Source: Notospermus geniculatus
Taxonomy: Eukaryota; Nemertea; Pilidiophora; Heteronemertea; Lineidae
Reading direction: 5' to 3'
Assembly: GCA_002633025.1 (NCBI GenBank)
Contig: NMRB01000636.1
Location: 183,255-247,254, forward strand
Length of the DNA stretch: 64,000 bases
Numbering within the stretch: position 1 is the first letter of the stretch; each line of letters opens with the position of its first letter. The notes beneath the pieces were generated by a model, which was given only the letters and a program-made list of their open reading frames with translations, was not told the DNA's origin and made no database searches. Of the stretch, positions 1 through 13,060 are shown piece by piece. A program made the position numbers and the translations under genes.

Positions 1-195
1 GATTCATTTCGGGTAAATTACTGCGGTGAGACGGCTTGCGGACTACCGTAGTCTCCAGTCTTTGTTTTCATTGGCACGAACATTATCTACTACGTAATAA
101 GCTTGCTCCAACCCCCAAATGCATGCGCAACGACAAAATAAGCCTTTGGACAATACTCTATGCCGGCAACAGGACCTCGTCCTCAGACCGTAGAA

Positions 196-226
<31 letters not shown>

Positions 227-2547
227 GATGTCGCCTCATTTTGAGGCGATTTGAAGTCTTGGCAGGACCATGTTTGACATCCTCCCAAACAGGGGTTTAA
301 CCTTGATCTACTTGCGAGCATATGAAGAGGATCGAGACCAAGGCCCTGCTATGGGAGAATGAGGATTGGTCACGAACTTTCGTCAATTTACTTATAGAGT
401 GTGGATGACCCACCATGACCTCTGCGACCTGTCGGAAATGAAATATACGCACGGGTCTATCAGCTGACTGTCCCGTGTGGATACAGGCGACCGAACTTGT
501 TGCTGATTGGATTCGACACATGTCGTTTCGATTAGTCTTTCCACTCAGATAAACCATAAACCAGGCGAGAAATCAAATTCATTAAATTCCTGTAACATCA
601 ACAGATGATCCAGGCATGCGCTCTACGCATTCATTAAATTTCATAGAAAACAGCTCAAGCTCCTTGATGTTGGTGTAAAAATGAGTTCCACATTTGACGT
701 GTTTTGGTTTCCGTTCAGAGCTTCCGGTCTCTCTTAATATTGATTCACTTTCAACCTTGCCCTAGGAATCTAACATGTTTCAATCACTTTACGGGTACAG
801 CAGAGAGGTTTTTAACCTGTGGTGGCCTGATTAAACAACACCAGTTGTTTTAGCCCCAACCTGCATGCAAAATAATGATCGAGATGACATGAGTTTGAAT
901 GTAAGACAGTTTGTGATTGCGTGAACGTCATGTGACTATTTTGCATGCATGATCTGCGCAGCCAATGAAAAGCGCGACACCAGATTTGAACTGGAGCGCC
1001 ATCTCTACCTTGGTGCGATAAACATCCTTAGCTAGACTCGCGGATCTCAAACAGTCTTTTCGTCCGAGCGCGGGAGGTGCCCCTCCGTCACTGCAGGGAA
1101 CCTGGCAGACGGGAAGAACTACAGATGTTACACCAGCGCGGTCTTAGTCTGAAGTGCATCACTGGTGTGGATGTCGCCTACCGGGTACCTGTCCGCAGTG
1201 TGCCAAGCGTCTGCAAAGGGTTAATAGCACGTGTTCCTCACGAACGGGTGCCTGAGACCACAATTTCCCCGCCCTTGGGTCCGTCCCGCCCAAACAAACT
1301 TGAAACAAACAACATGTGCGCGGACCAGGCGGCCATCTACACTAGGTCACGTCAATCAATGCCACAACAGTCTGCTGGCGCTTGACAATACCTCAAAATA
1401 GCTGCAGTTGGTGGTCAGTTTCCTTGGACGTCTGGGTTCTGGCGCCGTCTAGACTGCCTGCCATCATCGTCTCGGCTTTTTTTTACCGGAGTCACCAATC
1501 AATGCCACATTTCGTCGAAGGAGCCGTTTGGCACTCGGGTTTGACACGCCTGCCATGCCTCTTGTGCGGTTTTTCTCACCATGACCAGGTCAATCAAATG
1601 AGCAGCGAATGATGCGGAGAAATTTTGAAGCTTGTTGGTGAGAATGTGTTAAACCCTTGGCGTCTAGTAATTGAAAACACAAATCAATAAAACACACTGG
1701 ATGTGATGTTTAAATGAAAATGTCAAATAGTCGGCAGTGAGTAGCTTTTCTTTCTGAATGTCGACGGGTTTGCCTCGTGCATGGTGACTGCAAGCAGTAC
1801 GTTCTGAGGGAACAGCAGTGGAGATGGTGAAGGCCCAAGCCATTTCCTGCCTGGGGGCTGCGGGTTCGAGACTCGATACATGACATCTTTTAACTGACAC
1901 ACTCTATCTATTACCAACTGGTGCGGATTCGTTTGAATCGATGTCTTCATTCTCCTTTAAAAAAACAGACACAACTCCTCTCAAAACATTTGAACTTAAG
2001 CGAGAAGTTCAATCTTTCTTATCTACGAGTTCGCTGCCATTGAATCTCAGGGGTGATGAAATTAAATCCGTTTAATCACTTCATTGAACTGGGGTCTTCG
2101 GAGACGCCTTGTTCTCCTAGATAACGAGTCTTTGATTACTTCTTCCATGCTCATCACTTGCAACGGTAACTTTTAAATGAAAATACGTCTAGTCTGGAAA
2201 TTGTAATGTTACAAGTATATTGGACAGATCCCTGAAATGTCCTAGGTTTGTTTGCTCAAGGTTTTTTTTCATAAATTTATCCAGCTGGTTCCCATGTCTG
2301 TCCAAATTTACCAGTAGCCACTTAGATCGATAGTTCAACCATTCACAAGGGAAGCAGCCCGGGGAAACGCGCATATTTCTTTCAAAATTCACAATGAAGT
2401 GGACAAAGAGTCATATGTACATGTATTTGTATTTCGTTTTTCCGTCAGGGCCGACGCTATAGCATTATTGGCCCTGGTAAGTACGGAGGAGGCCATCACA
2501 AGCTACTCACAGAGTCAGAGTCAGAGTCATATAAACAAGTGTCATAG
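1..2547. other. Intergenic, no gene recognised
   Basis: No reading frame here resembles a protein I recognise, and the short frames lack convincing splice sites or family motifs. A GAT trinucleotide run lies at about 197-226. A short phrase on the theme 'accaaggccctgctatggga' near 338 recurs at about 63210-63265, which suggests a small dispersed repeat. The region downstream of 2547 is the 3' flank of EXOSC6 on the minus strand. Confidence 0.5.
197..226. repeat. (GAT)n microsatellite
   Basis: About nine uninterrupted GAT triplets, followed by a single variant unit. Confidence 0.9.
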
Positions 2548-2553
2548 TTTATT
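2548..2553 (-). terminator. Polyadenylation signal AATAAA of EXOSC6
   Basis: On the minus strand AATAAA lies 30 bases past the EXOSC6 stop codon. It is the only canonical signal close behind that stop, so the 3' UTR would be very short. Confidence 0.6.
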
Positions 2554-2582
2554 TACAAAAAAGACAATCAAGGTACAGTGTG

Positions 2583-5404
2583 CTAGGATGATTCTTTTTG
2601 TTTTGACTTCACTGCGTCCAACAAACATTTCTGAACAACTGGATAGATTCGGTGGCATGTCTGAATGGCAAGTGTCAGTGCCTGAAAATGAACAATAAAA
2701 GGAAATTCACTATAGTGGATAAACGTTTTGTGTCGGTTTTGCTATACTAGTGTTCACTTCACACATTAGTAATGCCAGAATTAGAAGGCCTCTGTATTGT
2801 AACACACTTGGCTATTATAAATTAACCCCTTCAGGACCACATAATGTTCACTCAACCTGAACGCCTTAAATGTCATTATGGTGCCGGTAACCTCATACGA
2901 ACCTGTCGTGCACTTTCTATTTGTGTCGCTCCCTTCATCTCGATACCAGATACCTGATTTATAGACGGCATGTAAGCTACTGTCATCATGCTATTGTTCT
3001 CTTCTTCTTCCTCTACCTGAAATGTCAGGTGCAGTTTGACAAAAACAAGTACAAAATGAAGAAAAGTGGGCCGTAATGTGATTGGAATACCCTGTCAAAA
3101 CAAGGCCACGGTGGAGAAAATATCCTAACCCACATACCTTTGGTTTATATTCCTCACCATATGTTGGGTCTAACAGAACACTACCACCAACCTGCCGCTG
3201 AAAAAGTGAGGACATCTTAAATTAATGGAATAAGTGATTGTGCTTTCAGCTATTTCGTGAAAGAAGGAGTGATTATGCCAACACATGGTACCATGAGATA
3301 GATCCTGAAAATTGTCAACTCACCAAACTACATCCAATAACGACATCATACATCTCTATCTCTGCATCAGCAAGAGCTACAGCTGCACATGTGATGGCAG
3401 CAGCAAAGGCTGAAAAGACATCAACGAAAGAGGGTGAATGGACAGCTTGTCACATGTAGAGGGGACCAAAAATGGTGACTTGAGACCAAATCTGAATATT
3501 CAGAAGAGAGCCACTACTCACCACTTCCATCATTTTCTAGAACTGTCACAAACACATCAACCACAGACTTGGGATACTTGTCCAAGCAGACAGCTGGCAC
3601 CAATGCATCCATTAATAGCACAGAGTATTCTTTATCTGTCATGTCTGCCTGGTGGGGCCGCCGCTGTGGACATGAAAATGTCGCAAATTTGAATTCACAG
3701 TTTAGCTGTCCTTTCATGCTGAAGTCTTCTCTTCTGATAGCCTCTCTTGGACCATAGCTGAAGAATTGGAGGTAAAATCATTAAGATTAATCCAAGACAT
3801 ATGAAAGGAAGTGATAAATTCGTAGTATCCATTATGATGATTTGTCACTGGACCTATCATCAAAAACAAAGGAAGTGAATACTTACACAGCACAAATCAC
3901 CTTTGTGTTGTTGATTTCAATAAATGCAGACCCCTTGGCTTGAGTGATAGTTCCAGATTCTAAAACTATGAGGAAAAAGAGGGTAGGTATTACAGACACA
4001 AATAAAATTTACATAATACAGCCTAATATACAGATAATTTCGTGATTATAGGTAGGGCTTAGGTACATGGATATTGTAGGCCCTACTTTACTTACATATA
4101 GGTCTCATTTGATCATCTTTCCTGCCATCCTGACGCCTACCATCTAGGCCTACTAAGAGTTTTCCCTGAAAATGAAATATGAAAATAAATATAATATGAA
4201 AATGTCCAACGACATGTGAGCGCGCAGCAGCGCAAGGTCGGGGGGAGACCCCCCGAACCCCCCCTTTCTGGGGGAAACCCCCAGGCCCCTAGCTTGATAA
4301 TAAGTCCTGGTAAAGTCATGGGGCGCTGCCTGGCCATGGTGGTGGTGGTAGGCCTGACGGCAGTGCCATAAATCTTCCCTGCCAAAACCGTGTGGTGAGA
4401 CCTGGAAAGATTCTGACGTCACATGCCATTCTCGTCAAAACTGTGTAGTGAGACGTGGACGGATGCTTGACCAATGACGTTGCGTCTTGCGACGTGGTGA
4501 CGTTTGCTTAGCAACGCGTTATTGCAAATGGCGGCGATGTCGTTTGCCCGAGAGGGGCGGAGATCATGCGAGATAGGCCCATTTCAGAAATATTTCCGTA
4601 TATTCTTTTCACGACGTGCTTCAAATAATTATTTAAGTTGTTGCTGAGTATGTTTCTTGGATCTAAAACGCCGGGGTGATCTGATCACGCACGAAACGAG
4701 AGTATAAATTCTCCCAGATTGCAACGCTTCAAGATGGTGGAATTCGCGTTCCCGGATGACGTCGTAGTAACGCGGCAACAGAGGCGCGGGACGTAAGTGT
4801 TGCAACCCAACTTTGCCCATTTTGCAAGGCAAAGTCGATCGAAGTGAAACACGACTGATTCCTTTCACAAACATGACAAATGCAGGATTTTGTAACTCCG
4901 GGTTGATGTCAGTTTTAATTTATTTTGGATTATTGAGTAATCACCGACCAGCACTTCTGCTTTCTCCGGGGTAGGCCTAGTTCGCCATGTTGGACGTCCA
5001 TCTTGTTCAACCTCGCCCATGCTCGGGTTCAACCTCGCCCATGCAAAAAACAAAATGCCGGAAACTGTTTTGATGGTATACGAAGAAGTAGTCCTTGTCC
5101 CATGTATATATACGCGCGTTGCCATTAGGCGCTTCGCGCGACGGCCTTCGGCCGCCGCGCTGCGCGCTATAAAATGTATAACATATCACTAATCAGCCAA
5201 AGTGTTATCAACACGCCATGCACTGTGCTGTGCCTGTACATGCTGTAGTGTATGAGTCTGAGATCATTTGACAATCAATGAATGACAATGTTGACATACT
5301 TTGAATGATTTTTCCTCATCCCTGTCTTCAGAGGTAGGCCTAGCAAAGCCAGAGGGATCAAGTGTTTCCTCAGGTCCAGCGATACGTCTGCTATCTGTAG
5401 GCAT
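2583..5404 (-). CDS. EXOSC6: Exosome complex component MTR3 (EXOSC6)
   Basis: A non-catalytic RNase PH-like subunit of the hexameric ring of the nuclear and cytoplasmic RNA exosome, which threads RNA to the processing and decay nucleases. Minus-strand coding exons: 5300-5404, 4096-4165, 3887-3965, 3522-3757, 3324-3409, 3138-3197, 2903-3016 and 2583-2681. All introns are GT-AG, phases agree, and the sum is 849 bases (282 residues; human about 272). The start MPTDSRRIAGPEET matches the family N-terminus. Further family signatures are QAKGSAFIE..TKVICAVYGPRE, EIEMYDVVIGCSL, VLLDPTYGEE, TVAYMPSINQVSG and the C-terminal RIYPVVQKCL. The human gene is intronless, whereas this one has seven introns. 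It is head-to-head with TUBE1. I am confident of the identity and of most splice sites. Confidence 0.93.
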
Positions 5405-5949
5405 CGTTTCAAGTCTTAGTTTTACGCGAAAATGAACTTAGAAACAGTTTTTCTCAGCAAGAAACGTCGTTTTCCAAATAACCAAAACATGGGCGCAGCC
5501 ATCTTGAATAGGGAAACCCTAAGGAATATTCAGTGCAGTTTAAGGCTAATTTTACACCAAATAGAAAAGATCCTGGCATCCAGATGATAGATAAAAATAT
5601 CAAATTGATTGTTCTTTAACCGATTTATACAAGTATTGATTGTAAAACTGTTTTTGAGCCTATTTAGTATATTGATTGCTCATTTGTTTTTTTAAACTTC
5701 CGTACCTCCGTGGTCAGAAGTACAGAAGAGCCAGACTGGTTTCCATCTTTGCCGCTGCACTCCCGTGGCGCTCATTCCAACAGACAGTAGCGCCGCGGCC
5801 GTGGAGCGGCGATGAAAGGAACCAGTCTACTATTGAAATGGTCTCGTCTGCCGCTGTGTTGTCTTCGAAAATGTCAAATTTTGTTGTCATTTGTGGGAAA
5901 ATTCCACAATAACTGTATTCATACATTATGTGAATACATCGAGTTTGTC
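5405..5949. promoter_or_regulatory. Shared divergent promoter, EXOSC6 / TUBE1
   Basis: The start codons of EXOSC6 (minus) and TUBE1 (plus) are 545 bases apart. The interval holds a GCCATCTTG element at 5499-5507, which resembles a YY1 site near many housekeeping start sites, and a CpG-rich patch at about 5750-5820. No TATA box is evident. A 70-codon open frame on the minus strand near 5714-5926 has no recognised similarity. The bidirectional promoter is inferred from gene arrangement. Confidence 0.55.
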
Positions 5950-8900
5950 ATGACACAATCTATTGTTGTTCAAGGTACGCAATAATGCCTCAAAACCGTT
6001 GTAGCCTAGGCCTAAATGTAAAAATTAAAGTAGGCTAGGCCCAACTTTCTCAAGTTTTCAATCGACCACATTGCCGCCTAACGGCCAGGGGTTGTACCAG
6101 CGTCTCCAAAGTTGCAGAAACTGCAGCATTTTGTTCATCACTCTTTCTGTATTTCAGTTGGCCAGTGTGGTAACCAAATTGGTACCCGGTTCTGGGATTT
6201 AGCTTTACGCGAGCATGCCAACACAAACAAGGTAAAAACCCCAACCGTCACGCCTGCATGTGTGGCGTAGGCCTAATATGTCCAATGTCGCAGCTTATGA
6301 GACCTCGGTTATCAATAGCCCGCGAGAACACTCGGATGTTTGAGATGATTATGATACATTTTCTTCGATTGATCGTTCCTAATCCTATGTTTTCATCTTT
6401 CAGCGTGGCATATATGACGAATCCATCAGTAGTTTCTTCAGAAATGTCGACACACGATACGATGATCCGGTCAACATTCCTGTCGGTGATTCTAGGGGTC
6501 AAATCAAGTCGCTCAAGGCTAGAGTAGGTTGCATTAAGCCTACTCATAAGAATATCGCATCAAGTACATGTACTAAGCATCAAATACCACATTTCACTAT
6601 TGCACAGTTCGTCATCCGTTGTTTGTCGATTCTGCGCATTCTGGTATTTCTCCGCCCTTTTTGCCTTGAGTAGTAACGTTGTAATCTGTATAGTTTTTCA
6701 CTGTCCTTTAATGTTTTTTCAGGCCGTCCTGGTGGATATGGAAGAAGGTGTCGTCAGTAACCTGATGAAAGGACCTCTCAGAGAAGTATTCGATTATAAA
6801 CAACTTATAACTGATGTGTCAGGCTGTGGAAATAACTGGTTAGTACGACAAGCTTCCCTTTAATACTTCTCAAATTCCGTTGCTGCTTTCTCCCAATACT
6901 GGTCCTGTCATCACGCATCCCCTCGCACGATTCATGCTGTCCCTGTTACGCTAGGGACCATGTATAGCTCTCACAGTATGGTCAGTCCCTGCTCGCCACA
7001 TTTCATTATAAGTGCACTTCAAGACATTCCATCATGTCTGTTTCTCCTTCAGGGCTGTTGGTCATCACATGTACGGCGTCCAATACAGAGACCAGATATC
7101 AGACACTATAAGACGTGCCGCTGAGTTCTGCGACTGCCTTCAATGTTTCTTCATCATGCATTCCATGGGAGGAGGTAAGCTGGGATGTCTTGTTGCTTGG
7201 GCCGAAAACATAACAACTCTATTTTATATTTAGTGTAGGTTTAGTGTCATTCGCTGAAGTCTACCATCTCTAGCCTCATGAAAATGCCTTCAGGACAGTA
7301 AAAACCTTGTGTGACAACAGTTCAAGGGATGAATCCAGGCCCTACACATTCTACGCATAAAGTCAAGATACTTGCTGCTCCACAAATCTGATGCCACTTT
7401 CTAAAAATATCTTCCAGGGACTGGGTCTGGTGTTGGAACACATGTCCTGCGGATATTAGAGGAAGAATATCCTGATGTGTACCGATTTGTGACTGCAGTT
7501 TACCCTTCAGCAGAGGATGACGTCATTACGTCACCTTACAATAGTGTCCTAGCGATGAGGCAACTGACTGAATATGCAGATTGTGTTCTTCCTATTGAAA
7601 ATCAGGTATGTGCATTTGTTTTGGTGTGACGAAAATGGAGACTGACACCAACCTGCGAGAAAGTCTCCCTTGTAGACAGAGTTCCTTGATCAATCTGTCT
7701 CAATTTCAGGCGCTTACTGAGATCATGAACAAGATACACCAAGCTGTCCCAGCAACCAAGACGGGTAAAAAGACGTTCGGAGATGTGAAGACGCTAGCGA
7801 CAGGAGACGGAGGCCTGACAAAGAAAAAGGATGAAAAACCATTTGATACAATGAATAATATTGTTGCTAATCTCTTACTGAACATGACCAGGTATGTACC
7901 GGTATGCTGATTTGGGGAGATGGTGTGGATTTGAATTCACATGGTTGGTATGTATGGGTTCCTTCAGGAAAGATCTGCTCAGAGTACTTAACTCTTCACT
8001 TAAACGTTTTCTCCTCATTGCAGCTCAGCACGATTCGAAGGCTCATTGAACGTGGATTTGAATGAGATCACAATGAACCTCGTCCCCTTCCCTAAACTTC
8101 ACTACCTGGTCAGCAGTCAAGCACCATTGTATTCATGTTCTGATATCCACCTCCCTCCGAGAAGACTTGATCAGATGTTCTCAGATGCCTTCTCTCGGGA
8201 TCACCAGCTAATCAGAGCGGACCCCAAACACAGTGTGTATCTGGCATGTGCTCTCATGGTCCGCGGAAACGCAGAGGTATCAGACATCCGGAGAAATATA
8301 GAAAGGTTAGTTCCAGCCTAACGTGGGCTGATTTTCATCCTACAGTTGTACAGATTCTCCACTTGAAACCTTCGCTAGGTTGAAGTGGACCAACCCTAAT
8401 ATCACGAAGTCTCAGCCGACATGTTTTTAACCTGGCTCCATCTTTTATTTCAGACTGAAACCATCATTGAAATTCATCCACTGGAATCAAGAGGGATGGA
8501 AAACTGGCCTGTGTTCAACGCCACCTGTTGGTCAACAGTACTCATTACTCACGCTGGCTAACAACACATGCGTCAGGCACACTTTCTCGGAGCTGAAGGA
8601 CCGATTTACCCGACTGTACAAGAGGAAGGTGAGGGAGTTTAATTGCCAAATAGTACAAGGGGGACTGCATGTGAACCTTGAGTCCCAACAGATTCTGATT
8701 TGTCGCTTGCTTGCCAGGTGTCACTTTATTCACCTGAAGAAAATGGCAGTGGAACGGTCATCCTCTTAGCGATCATCTCTCTTCCAAAAGGACAGTCTTT
8801 GTGAAGGAGAGCAAAGCTCATACGGAATTTGTCATTACTAGGTCTCTAATCAGGACACCTCTCAATTAAGGACAGCATCTGTCAGTCCCAAAGGTGTCCT

Positions 8901-9398
8901 TAAAGGGACTCATGCGAAAAGTTACTGCACGCCAGGCACTAAAGTACTACCGTCTAATGGCAGGTGGCAGCAGGCGTTTTCCCCAAGAAATATTTCCATC
9001 GACTTTTTCAGTTCCAGAATCAACTACTAGACGGCGCATGCCATGAATGTGAAATGAAGCGGTCTGAAGAGATCCTAGTCACTATTACGTTGACAGTGTT
9101 ATGTTACGTTACTGGCACTTTTCGCATGAGTCCCTGTAATAGGTTCCACTATACAACCATAGTGGAGGTGAAATGCCAGAGAATTCTTCATCCCCATATC
9201 GTTGATCTCTTGACATTTAATCATTTCCCCCAAATGTCTATCTCTCTTCAGGCCCACGTTCACCACTACACAACAGTGGACGGGATGGAAGCACAAGAGT
9301 TTGGAGAAAGTCTAGAATCCCTCAATGGTATCATAGCAGAGTATGGAGCATTGGAAACCAACCCAGCGGGGCATGCTGCAAGGCTGCAGGTGGCCTGA
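5950..9398 (+). CDS. TUBE1: Tubulin epsilon chain
   Basis: Centriolar tubulin, needed with delta-tubulin to form and stabilise triplet microtubules of centrioles and basal bodies. Exons: 5950-5974, 6158-6231, 6404-6523, 6723-6838, 7053-7174, 7418-7605, 7710-7891, 8024-8305, 8454-8628 and 9252-9398. All have GT-AG introns and consistent phase, giving 1431 bases (476 residues; human 475). The N-terminus MTQSIVVQVGQCGNQIG is the nucleotide-binding start. The tubulin glycine loop GGGTGSG is assembled across the 7174/7418 junction. SFFRNVDTR, KPFDTMNNIVANLLLNMT, RRLDQMFSDAF and NQEGWKTGLC are epsilon-specific. The 25-base first exon is supported by an ATG and a good donor (gtacgc). The gene appears intact and ancestral in structure. 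Confidence 0.96.
8826..8905. repeat. Fragment of a dispersed 'cctctcaattaaggacag' element
   Basis: Lies in the last TUBE1 intron. The phrase 'cagcatctgtcagtcccaaa' followed by 'ggtgtccttaaa' matches part of the larger TA-flanked element at 61956-62388, so this is a relic of the same family. Confidence 0.6.
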
Positions 9399-9667
9399 AG
9401 CTGAGAGGGATGAAGACTGGATGTAAGACGTGTCTCTTGAGATTGAGGGAGATCCACTCCTCCAGGTGCTCAAAAGGGTTTTGTGTTTGTACTGTTGATC
9501 AGTAGAACTCGCAACATCCTGAGAAAGGGACTATTTTACGGTCCCTCCTGCTCCCTTTGTGACAAATGCATTTGCTGAGACCTCGATGGTTAAGGATGCA
9601 CTCACAATTGACTCAGGCTGGATCTGATGTATTGTCATACTTGAATACTCTACTGTGTTCATATTCT

Positions 9668-9673
9668 AATAAA
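9668..9673 (+). terminator. Polyadenylation signal AATAAA of TUBE1
   Basis: AATAAA lies 270 bases past the TUBE1 stop and is followed by a T/G-rich stretch (tttgtatgtgttatttgtt), typical of a vertebrate-style 3' processing site. Confidence 0.65.
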
Positions 9674-9901
9674 TGCAAGTCTATTTTATCAACAAACTCA
9701 ATTTGTATGTGTTATTTGTTCAAATACACTTAACAGTATCCATCTGACTCTATTGGCCTTTAAGGGCCTGCACTGATGATCCGATTATAGCAGGGAGGTT
9801 TTAATAAAAATCCTCCAAATCATACTAGCAACACAAACTATTGGGCCTATGGTATAGGCCAAATAGTTGTGTTGAAATTGAATTTGTTTTATATTTGTCA
9901 T

Positions 9902-10465
9902 ATGTACGTTTGTGTCGCTGAATGGACCAATCGTGAACGATCCTGGGTGACGTTTCGGTCACCCACTAGGACGCCAATGGTCCATTCAGCATCAGTGCCA
10001 TGTGATTCAATCTGACCTGGAGTGCCAAGTTCCAGGGTGCATGCTGTAATTTTCGACTCCATTGTCAAACTACTATACTCATCAGCGCTTCTGTACGTTC
10101 GGGTCACTCTTAGTGAAGGAATCCTGGGTGATGTTTTGGTCGCCCAGGACAACATTGACCCAGTCAGCACAGTGCCATGTGATTCAATCTGACCTGGAGT
10201 GCCAAGTTCCAGGGTGCATGCTGTAATTTTCGACTCCATTGTCAAACTACTATACTCATCAGCGCTTCTCTACGTTCGGGTCACTGTTGAAGGACCCTAT
10301 GTGACATTTCTGTCACCCAGGGCAACATTGACTCATTCAGCACAGTGCCATGTGATTCAGTCAGACCTGGAGTGCCACATTCCAGGGTGCATGCTGTAAT
10401 TTTCGGATCCATTGTCAAAGTACTTTACTCGTCAGCGCGGCACGACGTTCGGGTCGCTCTTTCGT
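9902..10465. repeat. Tandem repeat, about 175-base unit, three copies
   Basis: The marker 'agtgccatgtgattca' occurs at about 9994, 10171 and 10343, giving spacings of 177 and 172 bases. Each unit also carries 'gacctggagtgcca', 'ccagggtgcatgctgtaat' and 'cgttcgggtc'. Units differ by scattered substitutions and small indels. A 115-codon minus-strand frame here is a by-product of the repeat. Confidence 0.9.
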
Positions 10466-11098
10466 CGGCCGCGACGGTAAACCCCTCAAGGCCAACTGTT
10501 GTCGATTCCATATAGGCCTACCTTGAATATTAACAAAAATTCATGAATTTTTGATATTAATATTTAAAACATAGTCTATGTCTGTCTGTACATTTGTATC
10601 GCAATGATTAATTAATATATCTCCACGGGTTTCATTTTTTTCCTGCGGGTTTCGCGGCAAGGCATGGTAACCATTGTTCACGCAGAGTTCTGCCCGCGAG
10701 GCCGGTTGAGCAGTCATAAGCCCCAGAGGGGAACGGTCACTCGATCAACTCGCGTCTCATTGAAAGTATTCATATAGGCATATACTGAAACGTATGAAGA
10801 AAATCCGTGGAGTATTTTGCAAGTTAACGGATAAAACGATTTAGGGAACATAAATGGTAAGCTTACACTGGCGTTCTGTAGGCCTTCGGGTACATGTAGT
10901 TTGGTCAGTCTCTGGACTTGACTAGGTTTTGTGTTGGCCCTATTGGTGTTGTATACAAAATATCCCGTTAGAAAGACCTTGGAATGTTTTACTGAACATT
11001 TGTATTTGTAATGCGAGGCCTAGGCTATATTAATGGTTAGCAATGACCTCCTTCCGTACAGAATGTTAAATGTCAAAGCTTCGACGTTGTACGACGCA
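10466..11098. other. Intergenic, nothing recognised
   Basis: A/T-rich in places, with one cttaag/ttaatatt stretch. I see no gene, no clear repeat and no regulatory cluster. Confidence 0.4.
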
Positions 11099-11413
11099 GG
11101 GGCTTACATGTCGACATATTGCGTCTTGAAGCAACTCGACGGATCCGTCGCAGATCAAAAAACAACCACGCACAGGTCGACATTCAGCGATTCGGATTGA
11201 GAGGAACTAGGAGCAACTAGCAGTTACCTCGAACAGCACGCTCATGTCGACAGCGCGTCTTCCATGCCCTCAGTCCATTCCAACAACTAGTCGACGAAAA
11301 GTAGAACATGGGCAACTGGCGGATCAGTCACTCCGAGCAGCCGAGTTCCTTCCATCGCCGGAAAGCTAGTTGTCGCGAGTTGCTTCAAGACGTAATGTCG
11401 ACCTGTAAGCCCC
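11099..11413. repeat. Foldback element with about 40-base arms
   Basis: The left arm starts 'gggcttacatgtcgacatat' and continues through 'cttgaagcaactcg'. The right arm reads the reverse complement ('cgagttgcttcaagacgtaa' to 'gtaagcccc'). The interior is unrelated sequence. The 119-codon frame overlapping it has no recognisable content. Confidence 0.75.
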
Positions 11414-12921
11414 TTTACGGCCGAGCTTTGGGTAGTCAGTTGTACCCTAACCTACTCGACACCGCGCTTTTTTTTCAATCCGTTATCGACGTAAATTCCC
11501 CACACGAGACATTGACCTCGTTGTCGTCATTTGATAACCTCGACAGATATCGGTGTCATTTGCCTATTATAAATGCGATCTACCTATCTGAGGGCCGAAG
11601 ACGACGACCTGTGCCTCTCCGACCCTTCAAACCCATCATAGCTTCTCCTATCCTTTCTGGAGCCTGAAACACATCCTGAGTAGAGTAAAAAGTGGGTAGT
11701 GTCCACAAAAACGGACCATCTGGACAACGGCAATTCTGTCTGCAACATGGGTTGACATTTCAATTAGTTTTGGTGTATAGGCCTATGTCATACCTCATAA
11801 CCGCATGATCTATCATCATATCTTAATTGGAGTTGTAAAAATGTTTAGTTTTGTACAAATACTGGGTCAATTAGCCTTTGAAATCAGTGAGAAGTCGGTC
11901 GGTGACGTCTGTCGTGGACCTCGATCAGTCGCCTGGTATGTCTTGTGTGAATATTGTTTGATTGTCATCTTCCTCTGAAGGTTAGTAAAAGATCTTCCTT
12001 TTCCAATCATGCGATTGCCAATGCCATGTTTCGGGCTTGTGTTCGGGCAGGGATTAATGACAAACCGTCATGGCAGCTGGACCATTGTCCCTTGGGACTT
12101 CCACTCCTACACCTCGGTGCCTCAGCACCGTACTACACCTGTCCTCTCATGACGCGTTGTCATCTCCGAGATTTCACGTGAACTCAAGCGTGTCGCCGTT
12201 TTTCGTCACTCATCCATGACATAGCGGCAGGTCATACAAATATAGTTTTGGCCTCTTACAAACATACACACCAGAACTATTCGCCCAATATCAATAATTA
12301 GGTTCGCATGAATAATTTGATATGCGATGTTAAGCGTCTTAAAAGTTCTCTGGGTAAACTACACACGTTTATCACACGTACCGATTGAACATTAGGCCTA
12401 AATCTTTTCATGATTTTCTACAGCGTGATATTTTTCGTCTTTTGCTTGTGTGACATGACGGCATGACGTCTTAAGGGCAGACTGTCACCGCCTGACTGGT
12501 GCCAGACGGTGCAAATGTTAAAAATGAATATAAACTAGGTGTGGTCCCCTTGGATCTCTGATCCGGGTAAGTCCTATGTCGCCGTCGCTCTATCCGATGT
12601 GATTTATGGCCTAGGTGGCGCTGACCATCTTCTTACGGATGACAGGAAGGGAAGTGTCTCAAATGAGTGCGTTCTCAGACCCTAGCCCGAATGATCGCGT
12701 CCTTTACCACCCTTCGAAAGCATGTGGGCTTTATATTAGTCATTCATCCCGATCGGAATTCCATTCCGGTGCTTTGCAAACTGGTTGAGAAACTTGTAAC
12801 TCCATAGAGAGGTTCCACTTTATAGGGGCCTACAATAATTACAAGAAATTGGCTATACCTTTAACTCGCATGACGATAGACAGGTTGGCAGAAGATCCTT
12901 TGTATAGGCGACCTACTCATT
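11414..12921. other. Intergenic, nothing recognised
   Basis: No supported gene, tandem repeat or inverted repeat was found in this stretch. Confidence 0.4.
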
Positions 12922-13060
12922 GGGCCGTATTCAAAAAGGGTGTTTAAGACCTTAGACGCGTGTAACTTCGTCAAATGCATGGTGGAAGTGTGTGCATTTA
13001 GTGAAGTTACACGCGTCTAAGTCCTAATCGCGCGATGATCACCCTTTTTGAATACGGCCC
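12922..13060. mobile_element. Palindromic MITE, family E, copy 1
   Basis: Outer arms 'tattcaaaaagggtg' and 'caccctttttgaata' lie inside ggccg/cggcc ends. Inner arms 'ttagacgcgtgtaact' and 'agttacacgcgtctaa' surround a loop containing 'gcatggtggaagtgtgtgca'. The loop and inner arms recur at 29960-30109. Confidence 0.85.

Noticed and set aside
9898-10245. 115-codon minus-strand frame
   Set aside because: It translates the 175-base tandem repeat and shows the same peptide twice; no start context or homology.
11308-11667. 119-codon plus-strand frame
   Set aside because: Overlaps a foldback and has no family similarity or splice context.
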